DNA from: Actinomycetes bacterium
Lineage (GTDB): Bacteria; Actinomycetota; Thermoleophilia; RBG-16-64-13
Assembly (NCBI GenBank): GCA_021372435.1
Contig: JAJFUK010000111.1
Location: 1 to 44,637 of the forward strand
DNA length: 44,637 bases
Direction: 5' to 3'
In this document: piece by piece, positions 1-8,393 of the stretch
How the letters are laid out: every line of letters starts with the position of its first letter
How positions within the stretch are numbered: position 1 is the first letter of the stretch
Notes under the pieces: generated by a model
Told to the model about the DNA's origin: nothing
The model's database searches: none
What the model saw: only the letters and a program-made list of their open reading frames with translations
Position numbers and translations under genes: made by a program

Positions 1-1005
1 TTCATCTGTCGCCTGGGTCTGGCGACCAGGCCGGGCGAGAACATCCATCAGTACGGATGGCACCTCACCACCCTCTTCGGCTACATGACCGCCGCCGCCG
101 TGGCAGCTCGTCTCTTGGGCCTCAGCGAGGAAGGCATCACCAACGCGATCGGGATCGGCTATCACCAGTCCTCGGGCAACGGGCAGTGCGTCAAAGACGG
201 CGCGCTCACTAAACGGATGGGCCCGGGCATGGCGGTCCGAGGCGGCATCGCCGCCGCCCTCATGGCCAAGCGCGGCATCACCGGTGCGCGGAACTGCCTC
301 GAGGGCAAAGCGGGGATGTACCAGGTCTATCACGGGGGTTCCTATTCGCGGGACATCCTGATAGACGGACTGGGCACCCACTTCGAGGGGATCAACGTCT
401 CCATCAAACCGTATCCGTGCTGCAGGGGCACCCACCCCTTCGCCGACGCCGGCCTGGCGGTGGTGGCCAAGCATGATATCCGTCCCGGCGACATCGAGAG
501 CATCCTCATCGAGTGCGGGGAGGGTACCTACGGGCTCCTCGGTTCGCCGTTGGAGGTGAGGGCAAGGCCGCGAAACCCGGTCGACTCCCAGTTCAGCATC
601 GTCTGGGTGGTGGCGACGGCTCTGGCCAGACGCCGCGTGGCCCCGGAAGATTTCAGCGAGACCGCCATCAAGAGCCCGGACATCCTGGAAGTCGCAGCCA
701 AGGCCGAGGTACGGATCGATCATGACTTCGACCGCGGCGACGTGGGCATCGAGCCGGCCCGCGTCAGCGTCACCATGAGAGGCGGCCAGGTCTTCACTGA
801 ACAGGTCGATCTACCCACCGGGACCCCATCGCGTCCCCTTTCTTTCGCAGACATCGAGCGCAAGTTCCAGGACTGCCTCGAACACGCCGGGCAGCCGGTC
901 TCGCCCGCCAATGCCGCCTGCCTTGTCGAGAGGGTCAGCCGGCTCGAGGAGTTGGCCGACGTGCGGGACCTCATCGCCCTCTGCATCCAAGGCTCGGGCA
1001 GGTAA
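1..1005 (+). CDS. MmgE/PrpD family protein, 5'-truncated
   Basis: The reading frame is open from base 1, so the true start lies upstream of the window. About 334 residues of the middle and C-terminal part are present. MmgE/PrpD proteins include 2-methylcitrate dehydratase, iminodisuccinate epimerase and cis-aconitate decarboxylase, all acting on polycarboxylates. Family-like features are the helical stretch with GIGYHQSSGN, a KR-x-GPGMA loop and the PYPCCRGTHPFADA segment, the usual KPYP(C)C-x-x-x-H motif. It ends 3 bp before the hydantoinase A gene, so it belongs to the same transcript. The substrate cannot be deduced. The MmgE/PrpD assignment is firm; a dehydratase, epimerase or hydrolase role remains open. 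Confidence 0.85.
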   Translation, partial: FICRLGLATRPGENIHQYGWHLTTLFGYMTAAAVAARLLGLSEEGITNAIGIGYHQSSGNGQCVKDGALTKRMGPGMAVRGGIAAALMAKRGITGARNCLEGKAGMYQVYHGGSYSRDILIDGLGTHFEGINVSIKPYPCCRGTHPFADAGLAVVAKHDIRPGDIESILIECGEGTYGLLGSPLEVRARPRNPVDSQFSIVWVVATALARRRVAPEDFSETAIKSPDILEVAAKAEVRIDHDFDRGDVGIEPARVSVTMRGGQVFTEQVDLPTGTPSRPLSFADIERKFQDCLEHAGQPVSPANAACLVERVSRLEELADVRDLIALCIQGSGR

Positions 1006-1008
1006 CGG

Positions 1009-3189
1009 ATGGGCTACTACCTCGGAGTGGACGGAGGAGGGACCTTCACCGACTGCGCGGCCATGGACGACAAAGGCCGTTTGTACTTCGCGAAGGCCAC
1101 CACCACCAAGGACGACTTCGCCGCCGGCATGTTCGACGCCCTCTCGGCTCTGGCCGATGAATGCGGGACGTCGGTACCCGATCTAATCGCCGAGACGGAG
1201 CGCTTCAATCTGGGAACCACGGTGGGCACCAATCTGCTGGTCGAGCGGCGCGGCGCCCGGACGGGATTGCTGACCACCGCCGGACACGGTGACGCGATCC
1301 TCATCATGAGAGGCACCGGCCGGACCGCGGGACTCGAGTTGGACCTGCTGTTCCACCCGCAGGCCACTCAGAAGCCGCTTCCGCTGGTGCCGCGGGCGCT
1401 GATCAGAGAGATCGACGAGCGTACCGACTGCGCAGGCAACGAGGTGGTCCCACTGGACGAGGCGGCGGTCGAAGCAGCGGTGCGCAGTCTCGTCGAGGAT
1501 GCCCGGGTGACCGCCCTCGCGATCGCCTTTCTCTGGTCGTTCAAGAACCCGGCCCACGAGCTGCGCGCTCTGGAGATCGTGCGCCGGGTCGCTCCCGCGG
1601 TCTACGTCTGCTGTTCGCACCAGGTGGCGCCGCGTCTGGGCGAATACGAGCGTACGGTGGCCACGGTCATCAACAGCTACGTGGCCCCGGCCTCGGCGGC
1701 GTGCTTCCAGCAGTCCGCCGACCGTCTGCGCCGTTCCGGCCTTAAGCATCCCCTGCTCATCATGCAGACGTCGGGCGGAGTATTGCCCGCGGACAAAGCC
1801 ATCGAGATCCCCCTTACCTCCCTGGGTTCCGGACCGGTCGGCGGACTTATGGGATCGCTGTCGCTGGCCCGAGCACTCGGTCACAAGAACATCATCGCGA
1901 CCGACATGGGTGGAACCTCCTTCGAGGTCGGCCTGATCATCAACGGCGAGCCTCTGGTCGGAGAGGAGAAGATCATCGACCGGTATCGCTACAGGCTCTC
2001 GCAACTGGAAACCACCTCCATCGCCTGTGGAGGCGGCAGCATAGCCCGGATCGACCCATACAGCCGCTCGATAAGGGTAGGCCCGGAAAGTGCCGGGGCC
2101 GAGCCCGGTCCGGTCTGCTACCGACGGGGGGGCACCGAGCCGACCGTGACCGACGCCGATGTGGTGCTCGGACTCCTATCGGCGGACGGTTTTCTGGGCG
2201 GCCGCATGCCCCTCGACCGGGAAGCCGCCCTGCGGGCGGTCGCCGGTCTTGGAGAGCAGGTCGGGCTCGGGCCCACCGAGACGGCTGCCGGCATCCTGCG
2301 CATCAACAACTTGCGGGCCGCCGAGCTCATCCGACAGCAGACGGTAGTACGAGGATACGACCCGCGCGATTTCGTGGTCTACGCATACGGTGGAGCCGGC
2401 CCGCTGCATGCCTTCGCCTTTGCTCAGGAGCTCGGCGTCAAGGGAGTCGTCATCCCCTTAGGCAACGGGGCTTCCACCCTCTCGGCCTATGGCTGCTCTA
2501 CCTCGGATCTAGTGCTCAACGTCGAGAGAGAGCGACTCTTTTTCGCGCCTTTCCCCGCCGACGAGGTGAACAGCCTGATGGTCGAGCTCGAGAACCAGGC
2601 GCTCGATTCCATGCGCGACATGGGGAAATCCGGCCATGAGGTCGAGATCGAACGCTTCGGGCTCATGCGCTACGGCGGCCAGTGGCTGCACAGCCTCCTC
2701 GTGCATGTGCCCCCCGGCGAGCTGACGGCTGAAGACCTCACCGCGGTCGTGGACGACTTCCGCGCGATGTACGATGCGCTCTACGGTCACGGCGCCGGCG
2801 TGGTGTCGCAGGGCGTGGAGATGGTGACCGCCCGCATCCGCGTAGTCGCCCGCCTCCAACGCCCGACCCAGGCCGCCCAGGAGCCCTTCAACGAAGCAGC
2901 CGGCACGAAGGGCCGTCTCGGCACACGTGAGATCTTCTGGCCCGACCGCATGGAACGGTTGGAGAGCGACGTCTTCGACGGTCGTGAGATCGGCCCCGGC
3001 GAGCGCATCGCCGGTCCGGCCGTGGTCGAACTCCCCTACACGTCCGTAGCGGTCGGAGTCGACCAGATGCTTGAATGCGATCTTTTCGGCAACTTCCTGC
3101 TGCGGCTTGATCAGCCGGCCGGCCGCGCTGCAGGCTGCGCGGCCGCGCAGCGGCCGGCCGCGGGGGCTCTGCTATGGGCAGCAACATGA
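1009..3189 (+). CDS. HyuA-type hydantoinase/acetophenone-carboxylase-like ATPase subunit
   Basis: A 726-residue protein of the hydantoinase A/oxoprolinase family (usual length about 650-720). The N-terminus has the ASKHA phosphate loop GVDGGGTFTD, followed by FNLGTTVGTN. A second nucleotide-binding loop, ATDMGGTSFEVG, lies near residue 300, and a glycine-rich GGAGPLHAFAFA segment near residue 465. The family uses ATP to activate a carbonyl or amide substrate: hydantoinase, 5-oxoprolinase, acetone carboxylase beta and acetophenone carboxylase. It starts just after the MmgE/PrpD stop, and its 3' end overlaps hyuB by 16 bp, which suggests translational coupling and a stoichiometric complex. The C-terminal 30 residues are an Ala/Arg-rich tail of low complexity. 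The fused zinc tail on its partner favours a carboxylase over a hydrolase, but this is inference. Confidence 0.88.
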   Translation: MGYYLGVDGGGTFTDCAAMDDKGRLYFAKATTTKDDFAAGMFDALSALADECGTSVPDLIAETERFNLGTTVGTNLLVERRGARTGLLTTAGHGDAILIMRGTGRTAGLELDLLFHPQATQKPLPLVPRALIREIDERTDCAGNEVVPLDEAAVEAAVRSLVEDARVTALAIAFLWSFKNPAHELRALEIVRRVAPAVYVCCSHQVAPRLGEYERTVATVINSYVAPASAACFQQSADRLRRSGLKHPLLIMQTSGGVLPADKAIEIPLTSLGSGPVGGLMGSLSLARALGHKNIIATDMGGTSFEVGLIINGEPLVGEEKIIDRYRYRLSQLETTSIACGGGSIARIDPYSRSIRVGPESAGAEPGPVCYRRGGTEPTVTDADVVLGLLSADGFLGGRMPLDREAALRAVAGLGEQVGLGPTETAAGILRINNLRAAELIRQQTVVRGYDPRDFVVYAYGGAGPLHAFAFAQELGVKGVVIPLGNGASTLSAYGCSTSDLVLNVERERLFFAPFPADEVNSLMVELENQALDSMRDMGKSGHEVEIERFGLMRYGGQWLHSLLVHVPPGELTAEDLTAVVDDFRAMYDALYGHGAGVVSQGVEMVTARIRVVARLQRPTQAAQEPFNEAAGTKGRLGTREIFWPDRMERLESDVFDGREIGPGERIAGPAVVELPYTSVAVGVDQMLECDLFGNFLLRLDQPAGRAAGCAAAQRPAAGALLWAAT

Positions 3190-5549
3190 CCGCGTCCCCA
3201 CAACAGCCGGACATGATGGGCGCCGACGTCGTCTGGGACGGCATGGTCCGCGGTTATGCTCCCCCCGAGGTGCTCTCCATCAGCCCGCGGCTACGGCTGC
3301 ACACGGCCGAGGAGCCCGAGGTCGATCCCATCTCGTACGAGGTGATCCGCAACAGCCTCCAGAACATCAACCTGGAGAACGGCCACACGATCCAGAAGCT
3401 CAGCATCTCGCCCATCACCATGATCAACCGGGATTTCCAGTGCGCCATCCTGACCGAGAGCGGCGACGTGATGTTCATGGGGCCGTATCTCATGTATCTG
3501 GCCAACACGCTCGGCCTCATGACCAAGTGGGTGCTCGAGAACCGGAGCGAGTCGCCGGGAATCGAAGACGGCGACGTCTTCTTGTGCAGCGATCCGTATG
3601 TGGGGAGCTCTCATCAGCAAGACACGGAGCTCACCTCGCCGGTGTTCTGGGAGGGCGAACTCTTCTGCTGGGTGGCGAATTCCGTCCACTACAGCGATGT
3701 AGGCGGACCGGCTCCGGGCAGCTTCTGCCTGGCTTCCCGGACCATCTGGGAAGACCCGCCGCTTTTCCCCCCGATGAAGCTCGTCGAGCGAGGCGGCCTG
3801 CGGGCGGACATGGAGCAGCTCTATCTGCGCCAATCCCGCGTGCCGGCCACGGTCGCCATGGACCTTCATGCGGCGCTGGCGGGCCTGACCGTTTCCAGGC
3901 AACGCATCCTCAAGCTCCTGGAGCGCTACGGGTCGAAGACCGTGAAGGCGGTGATGAAGAGGACTCTTGACGCGGGCGAGCGGGCCTTCGTCGACAAGCT
4001 GCGGATGATCCCCGACGGACGCTGGTCGGAGCGCATCTACACCGAGGCGGCGGTGCCGGGCGACACAGGCATCTACATCAGCCAGGTGAATATCACGAAA
4101 AACGGCGACTACCTCTACGTCGATAACGAGGGGACGTCGCCTCAGATAGGCGCCATCAACAACACCTATGCCGGCTTCGTGGGCGCGGTGCTTGCTCCCC
4201 TCACCCTCATGCTGGCCTACGACCTCGGGGGCGTATGCGGCGGCGTGAGCCGGAGGGTGAAGTTCCGCCCGACTCCCGGCACGATCACGTGCGCCGATTA
4301 CCCCGCTCCTATCAGCGGCGCCGGCGTCTGCAACATGCCCATGGTGGTGGCGACCGCGACCGGCGCCACAGCCAAGATGGTGGCCTGCGCGGCTCCTCCC
4401 CTGCGGGACAAGGCCCTCGGCATCGCCGACGTCCATGCGTACGGCGGGTGGATCTTCAACGGCATCAACCAGTACGGCAAGTTCTTCATGGCCATGCATT
4501 CCGGGATGGCGCCCGGCGCCATCCCCGCCTCCCCCGGCCGCGACGGCATCGACACCGGGGGCCAGGACTGGGTGCCCGGCATGGAAGCGTCGAACGTCGA
4601 AGAGAACGAGCTGTCTTGGCCGGTCCTCACCCTCTTCCGTCGGGAGAACCGGGCGGACGAAGCCGGCGCCGGCCGGTACCGCAGTGGAGTCGGTGCTGAG
4701 GAAGCCTGGATACTGCACGGTACCGACTCCCTCGATACCCAGGTCTACAACAACGAGAGCTTTACGAAATGCCAGGGCCTTCTGGGAGGTAACCCGGGCG
4801 GTCGGGCCTTTTTCCGGGTCAAGCGGGATACCGACGTGGCCGCCCGGCTGGCGGCAGGCAGGGTCCCGCAGAGTGTGGACGAGGTGTCGGGCGAAGAGAT
4901 CCCGCTCTTCTGGAAGGGGGGACCCATAGAGCTCGATAGGATGTCGGTGTGGACGCTCAACCTGCCCAACTTCGCCGGCTATGGCGATCCCCTGGATCGC
5001 GACCTCGAGCTGGTGACGCGTGATCTCCTCGAGGGCATGACCACGGCCGAAGACGCGTTCCGTGCCTATGGGGTGGTCGCCGACGGGGACGGCGTGGTCG
5101 ACGCCCGGAAGACCCAGATGGAGCGGGAGAAGCGCAGACGGCAGCGTTTGGAGGACGGCCTACCTCCCCGTGAAGTCCGCGGCCTTATCCGGCCACTCGA
5201 GGGCTCGGAGCACCGGGCGGTCGGCGACAGGCTCGAGGCCGTCCGGACACCCCGCGGTATCCGTTATGCCTGCACATGCGGCCAGGACCTGGGCCCCGAG
5301 GGGGCCGATTTCAAGGACTCCTGCGTAGTGAGAGAGACCCCGGTTGACGCCATCGGCCCTGGATACTCCTCTTTTGCCGAGGAGATGATGCGCAAGATGT
5401 GCTTCAGGGAGTTCTTCTGTCCCCGCTGCGGAGCGCGCTTGGCGACTGAAGTGGCCCGCTTGGGTGACGACTATCTGTGGGACATCGATCTGCGGCTCTC
5501 GCAAGGACGGCAGGACCCCCGCGAGCGAGATAGCGGCGAAGAGACGTGA
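3174..5549 (+). CDS. HyuB-type subunit with fused C-terminal zinc-ribbon (carboxylase gamma-like) domain
   Basis: A 791-residue protein. Residues about 45-640 are a hydantoinase B/oxoprolinase domain, with DPISYEVIRN near the start and the DGDVFLCSDPYVGSSHQQD substrate loop. Residues about 690-780 are an added domain with cysteine pairs C700-x-C702 and C749-x2-C752 and the tail YLWDIDL, resembling the small zinc-binding gamma subunit of acetone carboxylase or the small Zn subunit of acetophenone carboxylase. In those enzymes the gamma part is normally a separate polypeptide, so this looks like a fusion. The start ATG at 3174 lies inside the 3' end of hyuA; a second ATG at 3186 is possible. 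Hydantoinase B membership is clear; the carboxylase reading rests on the tail. Confidence 0.86.
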   Translation: MGSNMTASPQQPDMMGADVVWDGMVRGYAPPEVLSISPRLRLHTAEEPEVDPISYEVIRNSLQNINLENGHTIQKLSISPITMINRDFQCAILTESGDVMFMGPYLMYLANTLGLMTKWVLENRSESPGIEDGDVFLCSDPYVGSSHQQDTELTSPVFWEGELFCWVANSVHYSDVGGPAPGSFCLASRTIWEDPPLFPPMKLVERGGLRADMEQLYLRQSRVPATVAMDLHAALAGLTVSRQRILKLLERYGSKTVKAVMKRTLDAGERAFVDKLRMIPDGRWSERIYTEAAVPGDTGIYISQVNITKNGDYLYVDNEGTSPQIGAINNTYAGFVGAVLAPLTLMLAYDLGGVCGGVSRRVKFRPTPGTITCADYPAPISGAGVCNMPMVVATATGATAKMVACAAPPLRDKALGIADVHAYGGWIFNGINQYGKFFMAMHSGMAPGAIPASPGRDGIDTGGQDWVPGMEASNVEENELSWPVLTLFRRENRADEAGAGRYRSGVGAEEAWILHGTDSLDTQVYNNESFTKCQGLLGGNPGGRAFFRVKRDTDVAARLAAGRVPQSVDEVSGEEIPLFWKGGPIELDRMSVWTLNLPNFAGYGDPLDRDLELVTRDLLEGMTTAEDAFRAYGVVADGDGVVDARKTQMEREKRRRQRLEDGLPPREVRGLIRPLEGSEHRAVGDRLEAVRTPRGIRYACTCGQDLGPEGADFKDSCVVRETPVDAIGPGYSSFAEEMMRKMCFREFFCPRCGARLATEVARLGDDYLWDIDLRLSQGRQDPRERDSGEET

Positions 5550-5571
5550 CACCGGAGAAAGGAAGACCGTG

Positions 5572-6363
5572 ATGCTGCTGAAAGACCGCGTGGCCATCGT
5601 CACCGGAGGAGCCAAGGGCATGGGGCGGGCCATCGCGCAGCGGTTTGCCGGCGAAGGCGCCAAAGTGACCGTCGCCGACATCGACGTGCCGGCCGCTGAA
5701 GAGACGGTCCGCGCGATCAGGAGGACGGGCGGCGAGGCCCTTGCCTTCGAATGCGACGTCACCGACGGCCGCCAGATAAGAGAGATGGTGGCCGCCACGG
5801 TCGCGGCTTTCGGCAAGCTCGACATCCTGGTCAACAACGCAGGCGCGGTGGTCGGCGCGCACGGCAGGCCGACCAACCTCACCGCCCTCAGCGAGGATGC
5901 CTGGGACCGGGTGATCGCCCTGAACCTCAAGGGGGTCTTCCTCTGCAGCAAAGAGGCGGTGCCCTACATGAAGGCCAACGGTTACGGCAAAATCATCAAC
6001 ATGTCCTCGCTGGGCGCCATCAATCCTCCGTCGCCACACCCGCACTACCACGCTGCCAAGGCCGGCGTTCTGGGGCTGACCTACGACATGGCCGCCGAAC
6101 TGGCCAAGGACAACATCTATGTCAACGCCATCATGCCCGGACCCTTCCGCACGCCGTTCTTCGGCGAGATCGTGGAGGACAAGACCAGCGAAGAAGCCGA
6201 GGCCTTCTTCGCTTCGGTGGGAAGCAACGCCCCTCTGGGACGCATGGGACGGCCTGAGGAGATGGCCGGCCCCGCTCTGTTCTTGGCCTCGGAGATGTCG
6301 TCATACGTCACCGGGATAGTCCTGCCGGTGACCGGCGGCCTGCCCCTCCCCGTCCAACGGTGA
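5572..6363 (+). CDS. Short-chain dehydrogenase/reductase (SDR-1)
   Basis: A 263-residue classical SDR. It has the NAD(P) loop TGGAKGMG near residues 11-18, NNAG near residue 84, the catalytic Ser in the NMSSLGA strand and the YHAAK catalytic Tyr/Lys. An acidic residue (VADID) ends the second beta strand, which usually favours NAD+ over NADP+. The start chosen is ATG 5572, behind GGAGAAAGGAAG (5554-5565); GTG 5569 would add one residue. It lies 22 bp after hyuB and 50 bp before AOR-1. It is most like SDR-3 at 36657: both begin MLLKD(R/K)VA and share GGAKGMGR. A role as alcohol dehydrogenase or ketoreductase acting with the adjacent AOR is inferred. Confidence 0.9.
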   Translation: MLLKDRVAIVTGGAKGMGRAIAQRFAGEGAKVTVADIDVPAAEETVRAIRRTGGEALAFECDVTDGRQIREMVAATVAAFGKLDILVNNAGAVVGAHGRPTNLTALSEDAWDRVIALNLKGVFLCSKEAVPYMKANGYGKIINMSSLGAINPPSPHPHYHAAKAGVLGLTYDMAAELAKDNIYVNAIMPGPFRTPFFGEIVEDKTSEEAEAFFASVGSNAPLGRMGRPEEMAGPALFLASEMSSYVTGIVLPVTGGLPLPVQR

Positions 6364-6413
6364 TCGTATAGAGATCATGGAGATGCCGGCACGGAAGCAG
6401 GAGGTACTGCGGC

Positions 6414-8306
6414 ATGAGTGACGAGAAGTCCATAGAGCAGCCCTGGGCGGGCATGACCTGTAGGATCCTGCGGGTGGACCTCTCCAGCGGCACGATCTCG
6501 AGGGAGGAGCGTGACGAACGCTACTACCGCAAGTGGCTGGGGGGCTCGGGACTGATCGCGCAGATACTCCTCACCGAGGTCCCGGCCGGCGCCGACGCCC
6601 TGGGACCCGAGAACAGGCTGGTCTTCGCCCTCAGCCCCGTCACCGGGACGCCCGTCTATGCCGCGGGGCGTAACGGGGTCGGCGCCAAGTCGCCGCTCAG
6701 CGGCGGTATCGCCCTGTGCCAGTCGGGCGAGTATTGGGGGGCCGAGCTGAAGAAGGCCGGTTACGACGTCCTCATCGTAGAGGGCAAGGCGGACAAGCCG
6801 GTGTATATCTCCATCAAAGATGGTGAGGTCGCCATCCGCGACGCCGCCGCTTTGTGGGGTCTGCTGACGAAAGACACGCAGGCCGCTATACGGGAGGAGC
6901 TCGGCGACAAGCGGGTCCGTGTCGCCATGATCGGGCCGGGTGGAGAGAACCTCATACCGTTCGCCTGCATCATGAACGGGCCCTTCGACGCCGCGGGCCG
7001 CGGCGGTCTGGGAGCCGTCATGGGGTCCAAGAACCTCAAGGCGGTGGCTGTGCGGGGGACCGGCCGAGCCCGCGTCTTCGATCGGGAAGGCGTGAAGGCC
7101 TTCAACACCTGGCTGACCCAGAAGCACTGGGACCACTTCTGGATCCAACAGGTGCTCCCGGAGTTCGGCACCGGGGGACCGGAGATGGAAGGCATGGAGA
7201 CGGTCGGCCATCTTCCGGTGCACAACTGGAGGGGCGCCCCGTTCGCAGAGGGGATCAAGAACGTCCATGGTGGGGCGCTCAAAGAGAGGATGGGCCTGCC
7301 GCAGGAGGGCTGCTTCGGTTGCCCGCTCCGCTGCAAGAAGCGGCTCAGATCCGGTGGTCCTTACTTCGTGGACCCGGACTACGGCGGCCCCGAATATGAG
7401 GCCATGTGCGCCCTCGGCACCAACCTTGAGGTCGACGATCCGGAAGCCATGGTGAAGGCGAACGAGATCTGCAACGCCTATTCCCTCGATGTTATCTCCA
7501 CGGGCAACACGATCTCGTTCGCGATGGAGTGCTTCGAAAGAGGCCTGCTGACCCTCGAGGACACCGGGGGACTCGAGCTCCGCTTCGGTAACGGTCCGGC
7601 CCTGGTCCAATGCGTGGAGCTCATAGGCCGGCGCGAGGGCATCGGCGCTTTGCTGGCTCTGGGCTCCGCCGAAGCGGCCAAGAAGATCGGCCGTGGAGCA
7701 GAGGCGTTCTCCGTAGAGGTGAAGAGCGTCCATCCGGGGATGCACGAACCCCGCCTCAACCCCGCGTTCGCCCTCGGCTTCATGGTCAACCCCAATGGCG
7801 CGGACCACTGCGCCAACGTCCACGACGACATCCTAGCCGCCGAGCACGGAATCAAGGACTTCAACCAGCTGGGCTTCTACGATACGGTACCGGCTCTGGA
7901 CATCGGCCCTCGGAAGGTGGCGCTCTTCAAGGTGGGGCACATCCGGGAGTTTCTCAACGATTGCCTGCTTACGTGCCACCTCGCGTACGTCGGCGTCACC
8001 TATAAGCAGCCTGCCGACATCCTGAACGCTGTGGCCGGATGGGATGTCAGTTCGGCCGAACTGATCCGCAGCGCAGAGCGCATCCTCACGGCCGCCCGGC
8101 TGTTCAATATCAATCAGGGTCTCAAGGCGACGGACGACCGGCTGCCGCCTCGGTTCTATGAAGACAAGACCGTCGGCCCGTTCGTCGCCGGACTCAACCC
8201 TGAGAAGATGGAAAAGGCCAAGAAGTACTACTACACCCTTATGGGCTGGGACCAGGACGGGGTACCGACTCCGGAACGCGTCGAGGAGCTCTACATCTAT
8301 GGCTGA
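6414..8306 (+). CDS. Aldehyde ferredoxin oxidoreductase family enzyme (AOR-1)
   Basis: A 630-residue tungsto- or molybdo-bispterin enzyme. The N-terminal domain runs from RILRVDLSSGTI through WLGGSGL to the pterin-binding region with GRGGLGAVMGSKNLKAV. The [4Fe-4S] ligands are C300-x2-C303-x3-C307 (CFGCPLRC) plus C521 in DCLLTC, which aligns with the DSLGxC motif of archaeal AOR. PEYEAMCALG matches the conserved substrate-side loop. AORs oxidise aldehydes to acids with ferredoxin, and some reduce acids or aromatic thioesters. RBS GCAGGAGG precedes the ATG. It sits between an SDR and the mutase E gene. Other members (BamB, YdhV-like, formaldehyde type) mean the substrate cannot be read from sequence. 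Closer in motif to AOR-2 than to AOR-3. Confidence 0.93.
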   Translation: MSDEKSIEQPWAGMTCRILRVDLSSGTISREERDERYYRKWLGGSGLIAQILLTEVPAGADALGPENRLVFALSPVTGTPVYAAGRNGVGAKSPLSGGIALCQSGEYWGAELKKAGYDVLIVEGKADKPVYISIKDGEVAIRDAAALWGLLTKDTQAAIREELGDKRVRVAMIGPGGENLIPFACIMNGPFDAAGRGGLGAVMGSKNLKAVAVRGTGRARVFDREGVKAFNTWLTQKHWDHFWIQQVLPEFGTGGPEMEGMETVGHLPVHNWRGAPFAEGIKNVHGGALKERMGLPQEGCFGCPLRCKKRLRSGGPYFVDPDYGGPEYEAMCALGTNLEVDDPEAMVKANEICNAYSLDVISTGNTISFAMECFERGLLTLEDTGGLELRFGNGPALVQCVELIGRREGIGALLALGSAEAAKKIGRGAEAFSVEVKSVHPGMHEPRLNPAFALGFMVNPNGADHCANVHDDILAAEHGIKDFNQLGFYDTVPALDIGPRKVALFKVGHIREFLNDCLLTCHLAYVGVTYKQPADILNAVAGWDVSSAELIRSAERILTAARLFNINQGLKATDDRLPPRFYEDKTVGPFVAGLNPEKMEKAKKYYYTLMGWDQDGVPTPERVEELYIYG

Positions 8307-8393
8307 AGGCGCGAAGAACTCGTTTCAGAATGAAGCCACGGCCGCCTTCGGCAAGACGGGCCTCGGAACGGCCGGCGCGGGACTGGAGGAACG

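Noticed and set aside
3291-4718. 475-codon minus-strand open frame
   Set aside because: Antisense to the HyuB gene, with shadow-type composition.
6375-7823. 482-codon minus-strand open frame
   Set aside because: It is fully antisense to AOR-1, which has clear motifs; no family resemblance.
8307-8393. Cobalamin riboswitch upstream of the mutase E gene
   Set aside because: The gap is only 87 bp and shows no B12-box-like conserved sequence; none was seen upstream of 28749 either.
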